Positions 31,105 through 39,292 of a stretch of DNA of 45,701 nucleotides are shown here, in pieces. The translations under genes and the position numbers were made by a program. Every line of letters starts with the position of its first letter. Within the stretch, counting starts at the first letter, position 1. The DNA is from a virus. The stretch is from positions 1 through 45,701 of the IMG/VR virus record IMGVR_UViG_3300028840_004433. One strand, 5' to 3'. The notes under the pieces are model-generated. The model saw only the letters and a list, made by a program, of their open reading frames with translations, had not been told where the DNA came from and did not search any database.

Positions 31105-31638
31105 ATGGCAAAAACAACTTATAAAAATTATCCTAATCCGATAATTGAGAAAAGTCCTCCGAGATCATTAACTTTGGCCTCTGCGACTTATACCTTGCCT
31201 GTTCAGAATAATATCCAACGTGGTACTCTTATGTTACTGACTTCCGGATCCGAAACGATTTATAAGTCAGGTAAAGTATATGAGGCAGTAACCGCCGGAA
31301 CAACTATTAAAATGTATAAGAATCATTCATTTGGAGTAGGTGATGATTTATATGACGGTGCAACCGGAGTATCTATCACTGCTATTGATACCACGAATGA
31401 TGCTTATGATTCATTAACTGTTGATAGTGCCGTAACACTAACTCTTAACGAGGTAGTTTACAGTACTAATGCCGGTGCGGTTGGGTCTGCGGATCTTGCC
31501 GTTGTTGCGGAGACCGTTGTTTGGGAAACAGGCGATACGCCCGACGTGGCTATCTCTGACAAAGCAGTTTTAGAATTAACCAAAATGCCTTGCTTTTGGG
31601 CCGCTTCCGTTGAAGCATCTAATATTAAAACTGTTTAG
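31105..31638 (+). CDS. probable head decoration or fibre protein, 177 aa
   Basis: Beta-rich, Thr/Ala/Gly-rich (SLTLASATYTLPVQNNIQRG and later DSLTVDSAVTLTLNEVVYST). No Cys cluster, no membrane segment. Its place between capsid and head-closure genes and its composition suit a capsid decoration protein. The function is inferred. Confidence 0.58.
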   Translation: MAKTTYKNYPNPIIEKSPPRSLTLASATYTLPVQNNIQRGTLMLLTSGSETIYKSGKVYEAVTAGTTIKMYKNHSFGVGDDLYDGATGVSITAIDTTNDAYDSLTVDSAVTLTLNEVVYSTNAGAVGSADLAVVAETVVWETGDTPDVAISDKAVLELTKMPCFWAASVEASNIKTV

Positions 31639-31642
31639 ATAA

Positions 31643-31951
31643 ATGGTAACATTGAGCCCGGATACAATCACCTATAAAAGTGTTACAGTAACGTCCTCTA
31701 ACGGGGAAAGCTCTGAATCGAGCAGTACTGTATCCGGGATTAAATGTAGTGTTCAAGAGAATCGAGCGAGTTATATAATAAATGAATCCGGAAGTCAAAT
31801 CGTATATACTTATCTTATTGTTATAAAGGATAAAGTACAACGAGATAAGCTCCCTGATTTTAATATCGAAGACTCAATTATATATAATTCTAAACGATTT
31901 AAGATCCTATCAAGACAAGACTTGCAAATGCATACTGAGATTTATGTCTAA
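31643..31951 (+). CDS. head closure/stopper-like protein, 102 aa
   Basis: Small beta-barrel-like sequence (ITYKSVTVTSSNGESSESSS, then IKCSVQENRASY, YLIVIKDKVQRD, SIIYNSKRFKILSRQD), the pattern seen in phage stopper proteins that close the portal. Overlaps the next gene by 8 bp. Family call is moderate. Confidence 0.62.
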   Translation: MVTLSPDTITYKSVTVTSSNGESSESSSTVSGIKCSVQENRASYIINESGSQIVYTYLIVIKDKVQRDKLPDFNIEDSIIYNSKRFKILSRQDLQMHTEIYV

Positions 31952-32408
31952 AATAACCGGATTAAGGCAGAAATGGACTGCCCTCGATATTCAAATTCCG
32001 ATTGATATTCGGATTAAAGCGAGTAAATTACAACTTATTCAAGGTCTTCATTTTATTGGTCAGGAATTCGTTAAAAATGCACGTGACGGGGGGAGTTATT
32101 CAGACCATACCGGGAATTTACGCAGCTCTATAGGATACACGATATTTGATGATAACCGAGTAGTTGATGAATTTTATGAAGAGTCTTCTGCCGGTGATCA
32201 GAACGGTGAAGGGGTTGCTACAGGGAAGGAACTTGCCGAAATGGCTATATCGGAAAGCCCGATGAAAGGCCTTATACTCGTAGTAACAGCCGGAATGGAA
32301 TATGCTCTTGCGGTAGAAAGTAAAGGATATAATGTCCTGACTGCTTTTGCTCCGACTGAGAGTGAAGTTAAAAATGATCTTGAAAAATTACTGAAATATG
32401 TCGAATAG
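31944..32408 (+). CDS. HK97 gp10-like neck protein
   Basis: 154 aa with RDGGSYSDHTGNLRSSIGY and a later GMEYALAVESKGYNVL, the pattern of the HK97 gp10-like family that helps join head and tail. Overlaps the next gene by 11 bp in a densely packed neck cluster. Confidence 0.75.
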   Translation: MSKITGLRQKWTALDIQIPIDIRIKASKLQLIQGLHFIGQEFVKNARDGGSYSDHTGNLRSSIGYTIFDDNRVVDEFYEESSAGDQNGEGVATGKELAEMAISESPMKGLILVVTAGMEYALAVESKGYNVLTAFAPTESEVKNDLEKLLKYVE

Positions 32409-32808
32409 CGGACTTTTAGATGTCGTTGATATATTTTATACTATTCTTAATAGTACGACTCTTACAGACGAGATTTCAGGTGGTTTATTTAAAAATAAAG
32501 CTCCTATGAACAGAGAAGATCTTGAAGATGTAATTATTATCGGTAATTTCTTAAATCATAAAAAATATCAAGAATTTCAACCCGGTCTTTATAATATTAA
32601 TATTGAACTCCCTTCTATTACTGACGGAACAATTAATCATTCAAGATTAAAGGTTATAGCAAATATCATTAGGACACTTCTTGAGAATAATAAAGAATAC
32701 CATACAAAAGGCTTATATTATGATATTGTTAACGAAACGGTCTTCGACCAACGTAAGCAAAATCAAAAATCTTTCTATAATTTTCGTATTGACGTTAAAA
32801 AACAATAA
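32398..32808 (+). CDS. tail completion/terminator-like protein, 136 aa
   Basis: Alpha/beta of the expected length (YTILNSTTLTDEIS, then IELPSITDG, RLKVIANIIRTLLENN), between gp10-like and major tail genes. Position matches the tail terminator that caps the tail tube. Sequence similarity is not obvious to me. Confidence 0.6.
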   Translation: MSNSGLLDVVDIFYTILNSTTLTDEISGGLFKNKAPMNREDLEDVIIIGNFLNHKKYQEFQPGLYNINIELPSITDGTINHSRLKVIANIIRTLLENNKEYHTKGLYYDIVNETVFDQRKQNQKSFYNFRIDVKKQ

Positions 32809-32810
32809 CG

Positions 32811-33623
32811 ATGGCAAAAAAGAAAACTTCAAATATTGGTTTAATTTCCCCGGGTGTATATTACGCAGATGTCTTGGCGACAGGACTCCCCCCGGAAATT
32901 GCAGATATGACCCTCTATGTAGGTGATATCGTACCCGGAAGTTTGGCCCGAGATGATGACGAGGACACGGAAACAATATTAAAATCACAAGAAACAGGCG
33001 AAACCTTTGCTGATTTATTAGGTGAGGAAGGCACGAAGCGTTTCAAGTTTAATACTTGGAATTTCGATGTTGACAATCTTAAGTTAGCTATGGGTGGTGC
33101 GGTTGATACAGAAGGAACTTGGAGCGCTCCTATTGAAGCGTTTAGAGGCAATTTTTATGCGATGGCTTATATCAGTAGAGCAGATGAAGATTCTGAGCTA
33201 CATACGGTCATTAAATATCCGAAAGTATCTCTTAAAGGAATGAGAGAAGGAACCCAAGCAGAGGATGACGGTGATAAGATTATGTTTACCGCTACACTTT
33301 ATAAACCTAAAGATGCAAGCGGAATTAAGAAACCTGATCGTTATATTGAAAAAGTTCCGGCAGCTCCGGTTAACGCTGTAATTGATGATACTGCTGATTC
33401 TATGGATTGGGACTATCTTCAAAATTGGGATGCTTATGCTGACTATGAATATTCAGATGATGGCGGTAGCACATGGACGACTTGTACGGCAAAGCCGCAA
33501 ACAGGTTTCACAGGAGCTATTCCGATCGGTGATGCTCAGATAAGAGTTAAGGCAGATACAGCATCTGATACTAAACACAGGGCAGGACTTCCATTGAAAA
33601 ATGACGTAGCATTTACATTATAA
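32811..33623 (+). CDS. major tail protein with C-terminal Ig-like domain
   Basis: 270 aa. The first about 185 residues form the tail-tube fold (FKFNTWNFDVDNLKLAMGG, PIEAFRGNFYAMAYISR, KIMFTATLYKP). The last about 80 (from APVNAVIDDTADSMDWDYLQ on, with YEYSDDGGSTW) look like an Ig/FN3 decoration domain. A strong terminator follows, so this gene is likely expressed at high level. Confidence 0.82.
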   Translation: MAKKKTSNIGLISPGVYYADVLATGLPPEIADMTLYVGDIVPGSLARDDDEDTETILKSQETGETFADLLGEEGTKRFKFNTWNFDVDNLKLAMGGAVDTEGTWSAPIEAFRGNFYAMAYISRADEDSELHTVIKYPKVSLKGMREGTQAEDDGDKIMFTATLYKPKDASGIKKPDRYIEKVPAAPVNAVIDDTADSMDWDYLQNWDAYADYEYSDDGGSTWTTCTAKPQTGFTGAIPIGDAQIRVKADTASDTKHRAGLPLKNDVAFTL

Positions 33624-33627
33624 AATC

Positions 33628-33653
33628 AAGGGTATCTTACGATTGATACCCTT
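33628..33653 (+). terminator. intrinsic terminator after major tail protein
   Basis: AAGGGTATC (33628-33636) and GATACCCTT (33645-33653) pair perfectly (9 bp) around an 8-nt loop, then AATTTTAATTTT. Five bases after the stop. It may lower expression of the following chaperone and tape measure genes against the tube protein. Confidence 0.8.
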
Positions 33654-33682
33654 AATTTTAATTTTAAATAAAAACTTTAATA

Positions 33683-34159
33683 ATGAATAAAGAGTCAAAA
33701 GAGAAGGCCTTGAGAAATGACGAGGCTTTTGAGCAAAAATTATTAGGATTGGCAGCCGATGAGCAAATTATCATTACGATAACTATTGAAAATCCGACTT
33801 TATTACAAAGGATCTTAAAGAAGGAATTTCGGGAGTATGTAGTCAGAAGGCATACCAATCTTGAACAAAATATCAGAATAGCTAAAATATTGAGTAGAAT
33901 TCCGGTATTTGACCTTGAGAATAAAGACAACGAAACAATTAAGAAAAATATTGAATTAGTTGCCGAACATACCGAGGATATTTTAGAAGTAATCTGTATC
34001 CTTCTAAAGACTAATGACAAAAAATTCTTATTAAAAAACCTATCTAATCAAGATATGTTTGCTATTGTAGTCGATATGTTGGCTATGATAGATCTACAGG
34101 CTTTTACGAGTACTATCGTCTTGACTCGCAACAAGACGAGCCTGAAAAAAAGCGAGTAG
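33683..34159 (+). CDS. tail assembly chaperone, short form
   Basis: 158 aa, helical, between major tail protein and tape measure, the place of the lambda G-type chaperone. It has a charged N-terminus, then helices (NIRIAKILSRIP, AEHTEDILEVICILLKTN). Its end passes a run of seven A at 34145-34151 and stops at 34159, while the -1 frame stays open to 34356. It binds the tape measure protein during tail assembly, as known for the family. Confidence 0.75.
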   Translation: MNKESKEKALRNDEAFEQKLLGLAADEQIIITITIENPTLLQRILKKEFREYVVRRHTNLEQNIRIAKILSRIPVFDLENKDNETIKKNIELVAEHTEDILEVICILLKTNDKKFLLKNLSNQDMFAIVVDMLAMIDLQAFTSTIVLTRNKTSLKKSE

Positions 34160-34356
34160 TTAATAGGCTCGTAAATGTATTTGAGTTAATTGCGAGGTTG
34201 AAAGATAGGTATACATACAGGGAGATTATGTATGAGATCCCTTATGATTCGTTATTACTTCAATATATAAGTCTGACTGCCGAAAAGTTAGAAACTAAGG
34301 AAGAACAGGAGAAAGAAGATCAGAGAAAAACGTTGAACTTTCTAATGAACGTATAA
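33683..34356 (+). CDS. tail assembly chaperone, -1 frameshift product (G-GT-like)
   Basis: The -1 frame is open from 34048 to TAA 34354-34356, two bases before the tape measure ATG, and has no suitable start of its own in the conserved part. Slippage on the A7 run (34145-34151) would join the chaperone to KRVVNRLVNVFELIARLKDR, ending in a charged helix and NFLMNV. This is the arrangement used by most siphovirus tail chaperones. The slip site GAAAAAAAG is not a perfect X XXY YYZ heptamer, so the exact site is uncertain. The product would be about 223 aa. Confidence 0.72.
34145..34152 (+). other. candidate -1 ribosomal slip site
   Basis: AAAAAAAG in the zero frame reads AAA AAA AGC. A Lys tRNA on the second AAA can slip back by one and still pair fully. 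It lies seven bases before the zero-frame stop. Confidence 0.6.
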
Positions 34357-34357
34357 T

Positions 34358-36733
34358 ATGGCAGTATTTAAACGACTTCTTTGGCAAACGGGTATTGACA
34401 ATACCCAGTTAAGGGCCGATGCTTTAAAAACCCAAAGTATATTCCAAACTTTGGGTAGGTCTATTTCAAAGGCAGCGATCTTTTCTGCTGTTGGTATAGG
34501 AGCAGCGAAGGCCGTTAAGGAAATGATCAAGGTTAATATGCAGTTCGAGAAATCGATCTCGACTTTAAGTTCCTTGACGGGTGCTACCGGGAAAGCTCTT
34601 GACTTTTATAAAGATAAAGCAATAGAGTTCGGAGAGGTTACAACCCAATCTGCTACACAGGTTGCAGATGCCTTTAAGCTTGTAGGGTCTCAGATGCCGC
34701 AACTTCTTGAAATGAAAGAGGGTCTTGCGGCTGTAACAAGAGAGGCTATAACACTTGCAGAAGCAGCTCAGATCGATGTCCCTCAAGCAGCCAAAGCCTT
34801 AACACTATCATTAAATCAAACTGGAGAGAGTGCCGATAAAGCGAGTGAATTTATTAATATCCTTGCTGCCGGATCTCAAAAAGGAGCCGGTGACATTCCT
34901 TATCTAAATGCCGCAATAGAGAAAACCGGGAAAGTGGCTACGGATGCCAATCTTACTTTCGCTGAAATGGTTTCCGTAATAGAGCAGCTTGCCCCGGCAA
35001 TATCCGAGCCGAGTTCAGCCGGACTTCATATGAATCAAGTCTTATTAAGGTTACAGAAAGCCGGTTTTGGTTTCAGTACCGGTATGTTTGACCTTCAAGA
35101 AGCATTACACGAAGTACAAGATGAGCTTGACGGTATAGTTGACCCCTCTAAAAGAGCAGAGAGAGAAATTGATATTTTCGGTACAAGGAGTATTACAGCC
35201 GGTAAAGTAATGCTTGAGACTAAAGATAAGTTCAAGGAATTTGCAGATGAGATCTCAGATACAAATACCGCCTATGAGCAAGCTGCTACAAATACAGATA
35301 ATTTAGAAGGAAGTATCACAAAATTAAAATCTGCTGTTGAAGGTCTTATGTTAAGGCTTGGCGAAGGGGCCGGATTAAACGGATTTTTAAAGAATATTGT
35401 AGATACTGCTACTGAATTAGTATTACAGTTTAATACTCTCCTTGAAATTATTGATGAGCTTTCACCTAAAACCGGAGAATTAAATGAAGGGTGGCAAAAG
35501 GTCGGAGGTACTTTGAGAAATCTTATCAGCCCGTTAAGAGCTATGATCAAGTATAATTCTATCTTAATTAACGGATTAAAAGAAGCTCTTGAATGGATGG
35601 GCTTATTGCATTCAGGTGATCGAACAGAAATGATCTCTAAAGTTCGCTTAAGAGTTGAGGCATTACAGCAGCAGTTTGAGAAATTAACTCCAAAAGATAA
35701 AGATAATTTTGTACAAGTTCTTAAGGATGCTAATGCTCAATTTAAAAAAACAGAAGATCTTGTAGAATATCAGAGAAGAATAAACAGTATATTCGTTCAA
35801 TTAGAAAAATATAAAGAGAAACCAACATTGCCTTTTCTTCCGGGAGATGGTGAAGAGGAAGGAACCGGTGAAGGTGATAAAGAAGATACAGCATATAAAA
35901 GGGCACTTAAAGAGTTTGAACTTATACAGCAACTTGAGGCATTAAGGCTTGAAACAGTTCAAATGAGTCAAGCTGAAAGGAATCGTATTGAACGGAATAT
36001 GGAGATCCAAAGACTCCAGTTCATAAGAGACAATTCAACCGAGATAACAGATCTTGAAAGAGAAGTCATTGACAAGCAGATAGAAAATCTGAGAAGGTTA
36101 ACTGCTGAGATGGAAGATGTTAAAGACACTAATGAAGAGATGAATATTGAAATGGCTGAATCTTTTGATAAGATGTTTGATCAAGCCAAGATTGCCACTA
36201 TGATTTGGGAGAGCTTGGGTGATATAATCGTTCAGACCTTTGAAAGTGGAGAAGCAAGCGCAGAAAGCTTTTTAAGAACTTTAAGAAGTGTAACCTTGAA
36301 AGTCATATCTGCATTAATCGGAGAGGCTGTTGCTCATGTAGCTAAAGACGCTTTTAAAAAGTTCGGTATTAAGGGCCTTGCTATCGCTCCTGTTGTAGGG
36401 GCAGCCACATATGCTTTAATGAATGCAATTGTACCTAAGTTTAAGGAAGGAAAGCCGGCCGACTTTTCCGGATCCGGTGGTCTTGTTCCGAATACCGGGG
36501 CAGAAGATAGTCATTTTGCTATGGTTGACAGAAACGAAATTATTCTTAATCCAAAGCAACAGGCAAAATTAATGTGGAATATGGCTAACAAAGGATTTGG
36601 TGGAAACGAGATGGTAGGATTAATGAAGCAACAAAATAAGATCCTTAAGAACGCTAAGCAAGTTGTGATGATAGATAATGTCCTTCATATAGTTAAAGAC
36701 GGAAAACTAACAGGAGAAAAAACATATTTTTAA
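34358..36733 (+). CDS. tape measure protein
   Basis: 791 aa, the longest gene. TP901-type opening (RADALKTQSIFQTLGRSISK, AAIFSAVGIGAAKAVKEMI, FEKSISTLSSLTGAT), then VADAFKLVGSQMPQLLEMKE and AAKALTLSLNQTGESADKAS. A coiled coil lies at about 500-600, a hydrophobic Ala/Gly segment near 660-690, and GGLVPNTGAEDSHFAMVDRN near 706, a usual C-terminal signature. It sets tail length; at the commonly used 0.15 nm per residue this would be near 120 nm. One base overlap with the next gene. Confidence 0.92.
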   Translation: MAVFKRLLWQTGIDNTQLRADALKTQSIFQTLGRSISKAAIFSAVGIGAAKAVKEMIKVNMQFEKSISTLSSLTGATGKALDFYKDKAIEFGEVTTQSATQVADAFKLVGSQMPQLLEMKEGLAAVTREAITLAEAAQIDVPQAAKALTLSLNQTGESADKASEFINILAAGSQKGAGDIPYLNAAIEKTGKVATDANLTFAEMVSVIEQLAPAISEPSSAGLHMNQVLLRLQKAGFGFSTGMFDLQEALHEVQDELDGIVDPSKRAEREIDIFGTRSITAGKVMLETKDKFKEFADEISDTNTAYEQAATNTDNLEGSITKLKSAVEGLMLRLGEGAGLNGFLKNIVDTATELVLQFNTLLEIIDELSPKTGELNEGWQKVGGTLRNLISPLRAMIKYNSILINGLKEALEWMGLLHSGDRTEMISKVRLRVEALQQQFEKLTPKDKDNFVQVLKDANAQFKKTEDLVEYQRRINSIFVQLEKYKEKPTLPFLPGDGEEEGTGEGDKEDTAYKRALKEFELIQQLEALRLETVQMSQAERNRIERNMEIQRLQFIRDNSTEITDLEREVIDKQIENLRRLTAEMEDVKDTNEEMNIEMAESFDKMFDQAKIATMIWESLGDIIVQTFESGEASAESFLRTLRSVTLKVISALIGEAVAHVAKDAFKKFGIKGLAIAPVVGAATYALMNAIVPKFKEGKPADFSGSGGLVPNTGAEDSHFAMVDRNEIILNPKQQAKLMWNMANKGFGGNEMVGLMKQQNKILKNAKQVVMIDNVLHIVKDGKLTGEKTYF

Positions 36734-38868
36734 TGATCACTTTAACTCTATACCTACATAATGCAGAGACCGGAACGGGCCCCGAATATAATATCCAAAA
36801 ATTATATTTCGAGGATAACTTTTTTATCGGTACTCGTAGGCATGAAAGATATTTCCGAATTGTAAGAACTTTTGCAGAAGGAAATATGATCTTAAAAAAT
36901 AAGGATGACTTTGACTCGTTAAAGGACTATTTCAGCTCGTCACAGGACGGAAGTATTATCATAGAGGGAGAACATCATTTTTGTAGAATAAACTTCATAC
37001 AGCCTAATTTTTTGACCAAGACCGTTAAAATGAACTTGTATATCTTTGATGAATACTCTTTATTATTAGATGGTGTTCGGATAACAAGTCAAGACTCTTC
37101 TCATATACCTCAGATAGAGCTTAAAAAATTAATCTCAGAACTTCCTTTTGATCCTAAAAGGAGTTTCGTTGATGCCAGTTCATATCAGTATGGGTCTCTA
37201 TGGGGCGAAGAGATACAAGACATTACGGAAGATGCGGAGATTCAAATTGAAAATATTCTTAAGTGGAATACAGGCGGTGATGACCTTAAGCTTGAGGATA
37301 TTTGTGTTGGTACAGCCTATAAAGATGATTATTATATCCCTTCATGGATAAAGTACACTGATAAGGGAGCCGGGCAAAAGTTTAAAGAATGTAGGACAAT
37401 TTGGAAAAGAGAATACAGATATTTTCCGGAAATTGAAACTGTTCCCTCAGATTGGAATAGTGTCGGGATTACTCAAGAGATCAACGGACTGACTTATCAT
37501 AAATATGTAAGAAGATTAGATGGATCAGAGGAAAAATGGTTCAGGGGTGATCAGAATTATTTTATCCGGGATGAGAGTGATGCTGCGAGTGCTTATATGA
37601 CTTCTGAATATCAAGGTTATTCAACGGACTTACAGAAATCAAGATATTTCTATGAGGTAAAGGATCTTGTAAAAGCATTAATCGATGATGCTGTTTATTT
37701 AGAAGATTTTAATATGTCATATACTGATGATCTTTATATCAGTAGCATGAAAAATTTAAATGTAGAAGGGAAAAATTTTGACCGTTTTGATATCAGAACA
37801 TTTATTGAATTTTTCCAAGATAAGTTCGGAATGTATTTTCATTATGACGGAACAGATGCCGGTATAGAATATATGAATTGGAAAATAGTTCAGCTTTTAG
37901 ATATTGAGAATTTTAAATCAAGAAATTGGTATAAAAATAATGAGCCTGAAATTCTACAGAACTATAAAAAAGAAGTTTTCAATTCGGGATCTTCAAGGCT
38001 TGATTTCAGAAACCAAACAGTAAGTTTCTATAATTATGAAGATTCAGAACGGGTCCGAAATGAAGGTATAATTACAGATGTAGAGTTAACCGATGAATCA
38101 GCTGATAATTTTATAATTATAAATACAAATGAAGTATGGCAAGATCAGATCTTTGAGCAATTCCAATACTATAATTTACAGGTCGGAACAGAGGCGATCT
38201 TACGTACAATGAATGGTAAGTTTATTTCTTGGGATAGTGAATTGTTGGATAGATCCTCTTATATCGGCTTTGATCTTGTTAGTAACGGGATATATTGTGA
38301 TATTGATCAGAATATCCGGGTTTCTTTTGGATATGTTATCTATGAGGGCGATGTAACAATAAGGTGTGGAAATTTAGAGTGGAATTTAACAGCCGGGATG
38401 TCAAGTAATTCTACTATCGGAAACGGACAAGCATCAAGTATTACTCCGACTATGACCGTACACGTAAATGATCCTAATAATAGTGGCGTTCGAGGCTTTA
38501 TATTTAATATTAAAGTAGAAACTTTGACGCGAACTCCTGTCGTAGCAGAAGGAATTATATCGGGCCAAAATATAAAAAATGGGAACCTGGCACTTGCCAA
38601 TACAATAAAAAATTATAGGGTTCCGATGTCCTATTCAAAAGGATATTTAGAAGATTACGGATTATTAGAATTTTATACCGATTTTTCAAAAGAGATTGAA
38701 TCGACTCTCCCTTTAGATGAGGGAATTTTTGATAAAACAATTTATGAGAAATATTTATTATTAGGATTGGAAAAATATTGTATATTTGAGAGGAAAAGAC
38801 AAGTATTGACTGAGAATAACATTAGTAATTTTGATATAATTAAAGCCAAAACAGATGCAGTTTATTAG
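36733..38868 (+). CDS. putative distal tail/baseplate protein, 711 aa
   Basis: Large beta-rich protein straight after the tape measure, where distal tail or baseplate hub proteins lie. Opening ITLTLYLHNAETGTGPEYNI; within the first 150 residues a DIT-like pattern (SIIIEGEHHFCRINFIQPNF, KMNLYIFDEYSLLLD). The middle is Tyr/Asp-rich and the end helical. I do not recognise a definite family, so the role rests on position and size. Confidence 0.6.
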   Translation: MITLTLYLHNAETGTGPEYNIQKLYFEDNFFIGTRRHERYFRIVRTFAEGNMILKNKDDFDSLKDYFSSSQDGSIIIEGEHHFCRINFIQPNFLTKTVKMNLYIFDEYSLLLDGVRITSQDSSHIPQIELKKLISELPFDPKRSFVDASSYQYGSLWGEEIQDITEDAEIQIENILKWNTGGDDLKLEDICVGTAYKDDYYIPSWIKYTDKGAGQKFKECRTIWKREYRYFPEIETVPSDWNSVGITQEINGLTYHKYVRRLDGSEEKWFRGDQNYFIRDESDAASAYMTSEYQGYSTDLQKSRYFYEVKDLVKALIDDAVYLEDFNMSYTDDLYISSMKNLNVEGKNFDRFDIRTFIEFFQDKFGMYFHYDGTDAGIEYMNWKIVQLLDIENFKSRNWYKNNEPEILQNYKKEVFNSGSSRLDFRNQTVSFYNYEDSERVRNEGIITDVELTDESADNFIIINTNEVWQDQIFEQFQYYNLQVGTEAILRTMNGKFISWDSELLDRSSYIGFDLVSNGIYCDIDQNIRVSFGYVIYEGDVTIRCGNLEWNLTAGMSSNSTIGNGQASSITPTMTVHVNDPNNSGVRGFIFNIKVETLTRTPVVAEGIISGQNIKNGNLALANTIKNYRVPMSYSKGYLEDYGLLEFYTDFSKEIESTLPLDEGIFDKTIYEKYLLLGLEKYCIFERKRQVLTENNISNFDIIKAKTDAVY

Positions 38869-39286
38869 TTCAGGATATATGGATTTCGAGAAAGTAATTG
38901 CCAAGAGGGGAAATTATTTTCATGGGAATATTATTATGCCGGATGATCAGATGATCTCATTTAGTTTTCCGGGTGAATTACAGTCATATACTTTCTATCT
39001 TCAAAAACTTATTTTTGATAGTGATACGATGCAATATACTTGGGATACTCCTATTGCTTTAAGTAATACTTATAAGAAAACCCTATATTTTGAACAGCAT
39101 ACGATTAGTACTTTAGATGTTGGATATTATAGGATAATTGCCGGATCTGGAGCTGACTTTTATTCTGTCTCTTTACTTGATGTAAGAGATATTGAGGCGA
39201 TAGCACCTTATACATTTTTAGTTGATGATGAGCTGGATACATTAAGAGATAATGTGGGTGATGATTTAGTTGAACCAATAATTTAA
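38855..39286 (+). CDS. hypothetical tail protein, 143 aa
   Basis: Beta-rich (ISFSFPGELQSYTFYLQKLI) with an acidic end. Starts 14 bp inside the preceding gene, so co-translated. Likely a small baseplate or fibre adaptor. No family recognised. Its stop is within the A-rich leader of the next gene. Confidence 0.55.
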   Translation: MQFISSGYMDFEKVIAKRGNYFHGNIIMPDDQMISFSFPGELQSYTFYLQKLIFDSDTMQYTWDTPIALSNTYKKTLYFEQHTISTLDVGYYRIIAGSGADFYSVSLLDVRDIEAIAPYTFLVDDELDTLRDNVGDDLVEPII

Positions 39287-39292
39287 ATTAAA

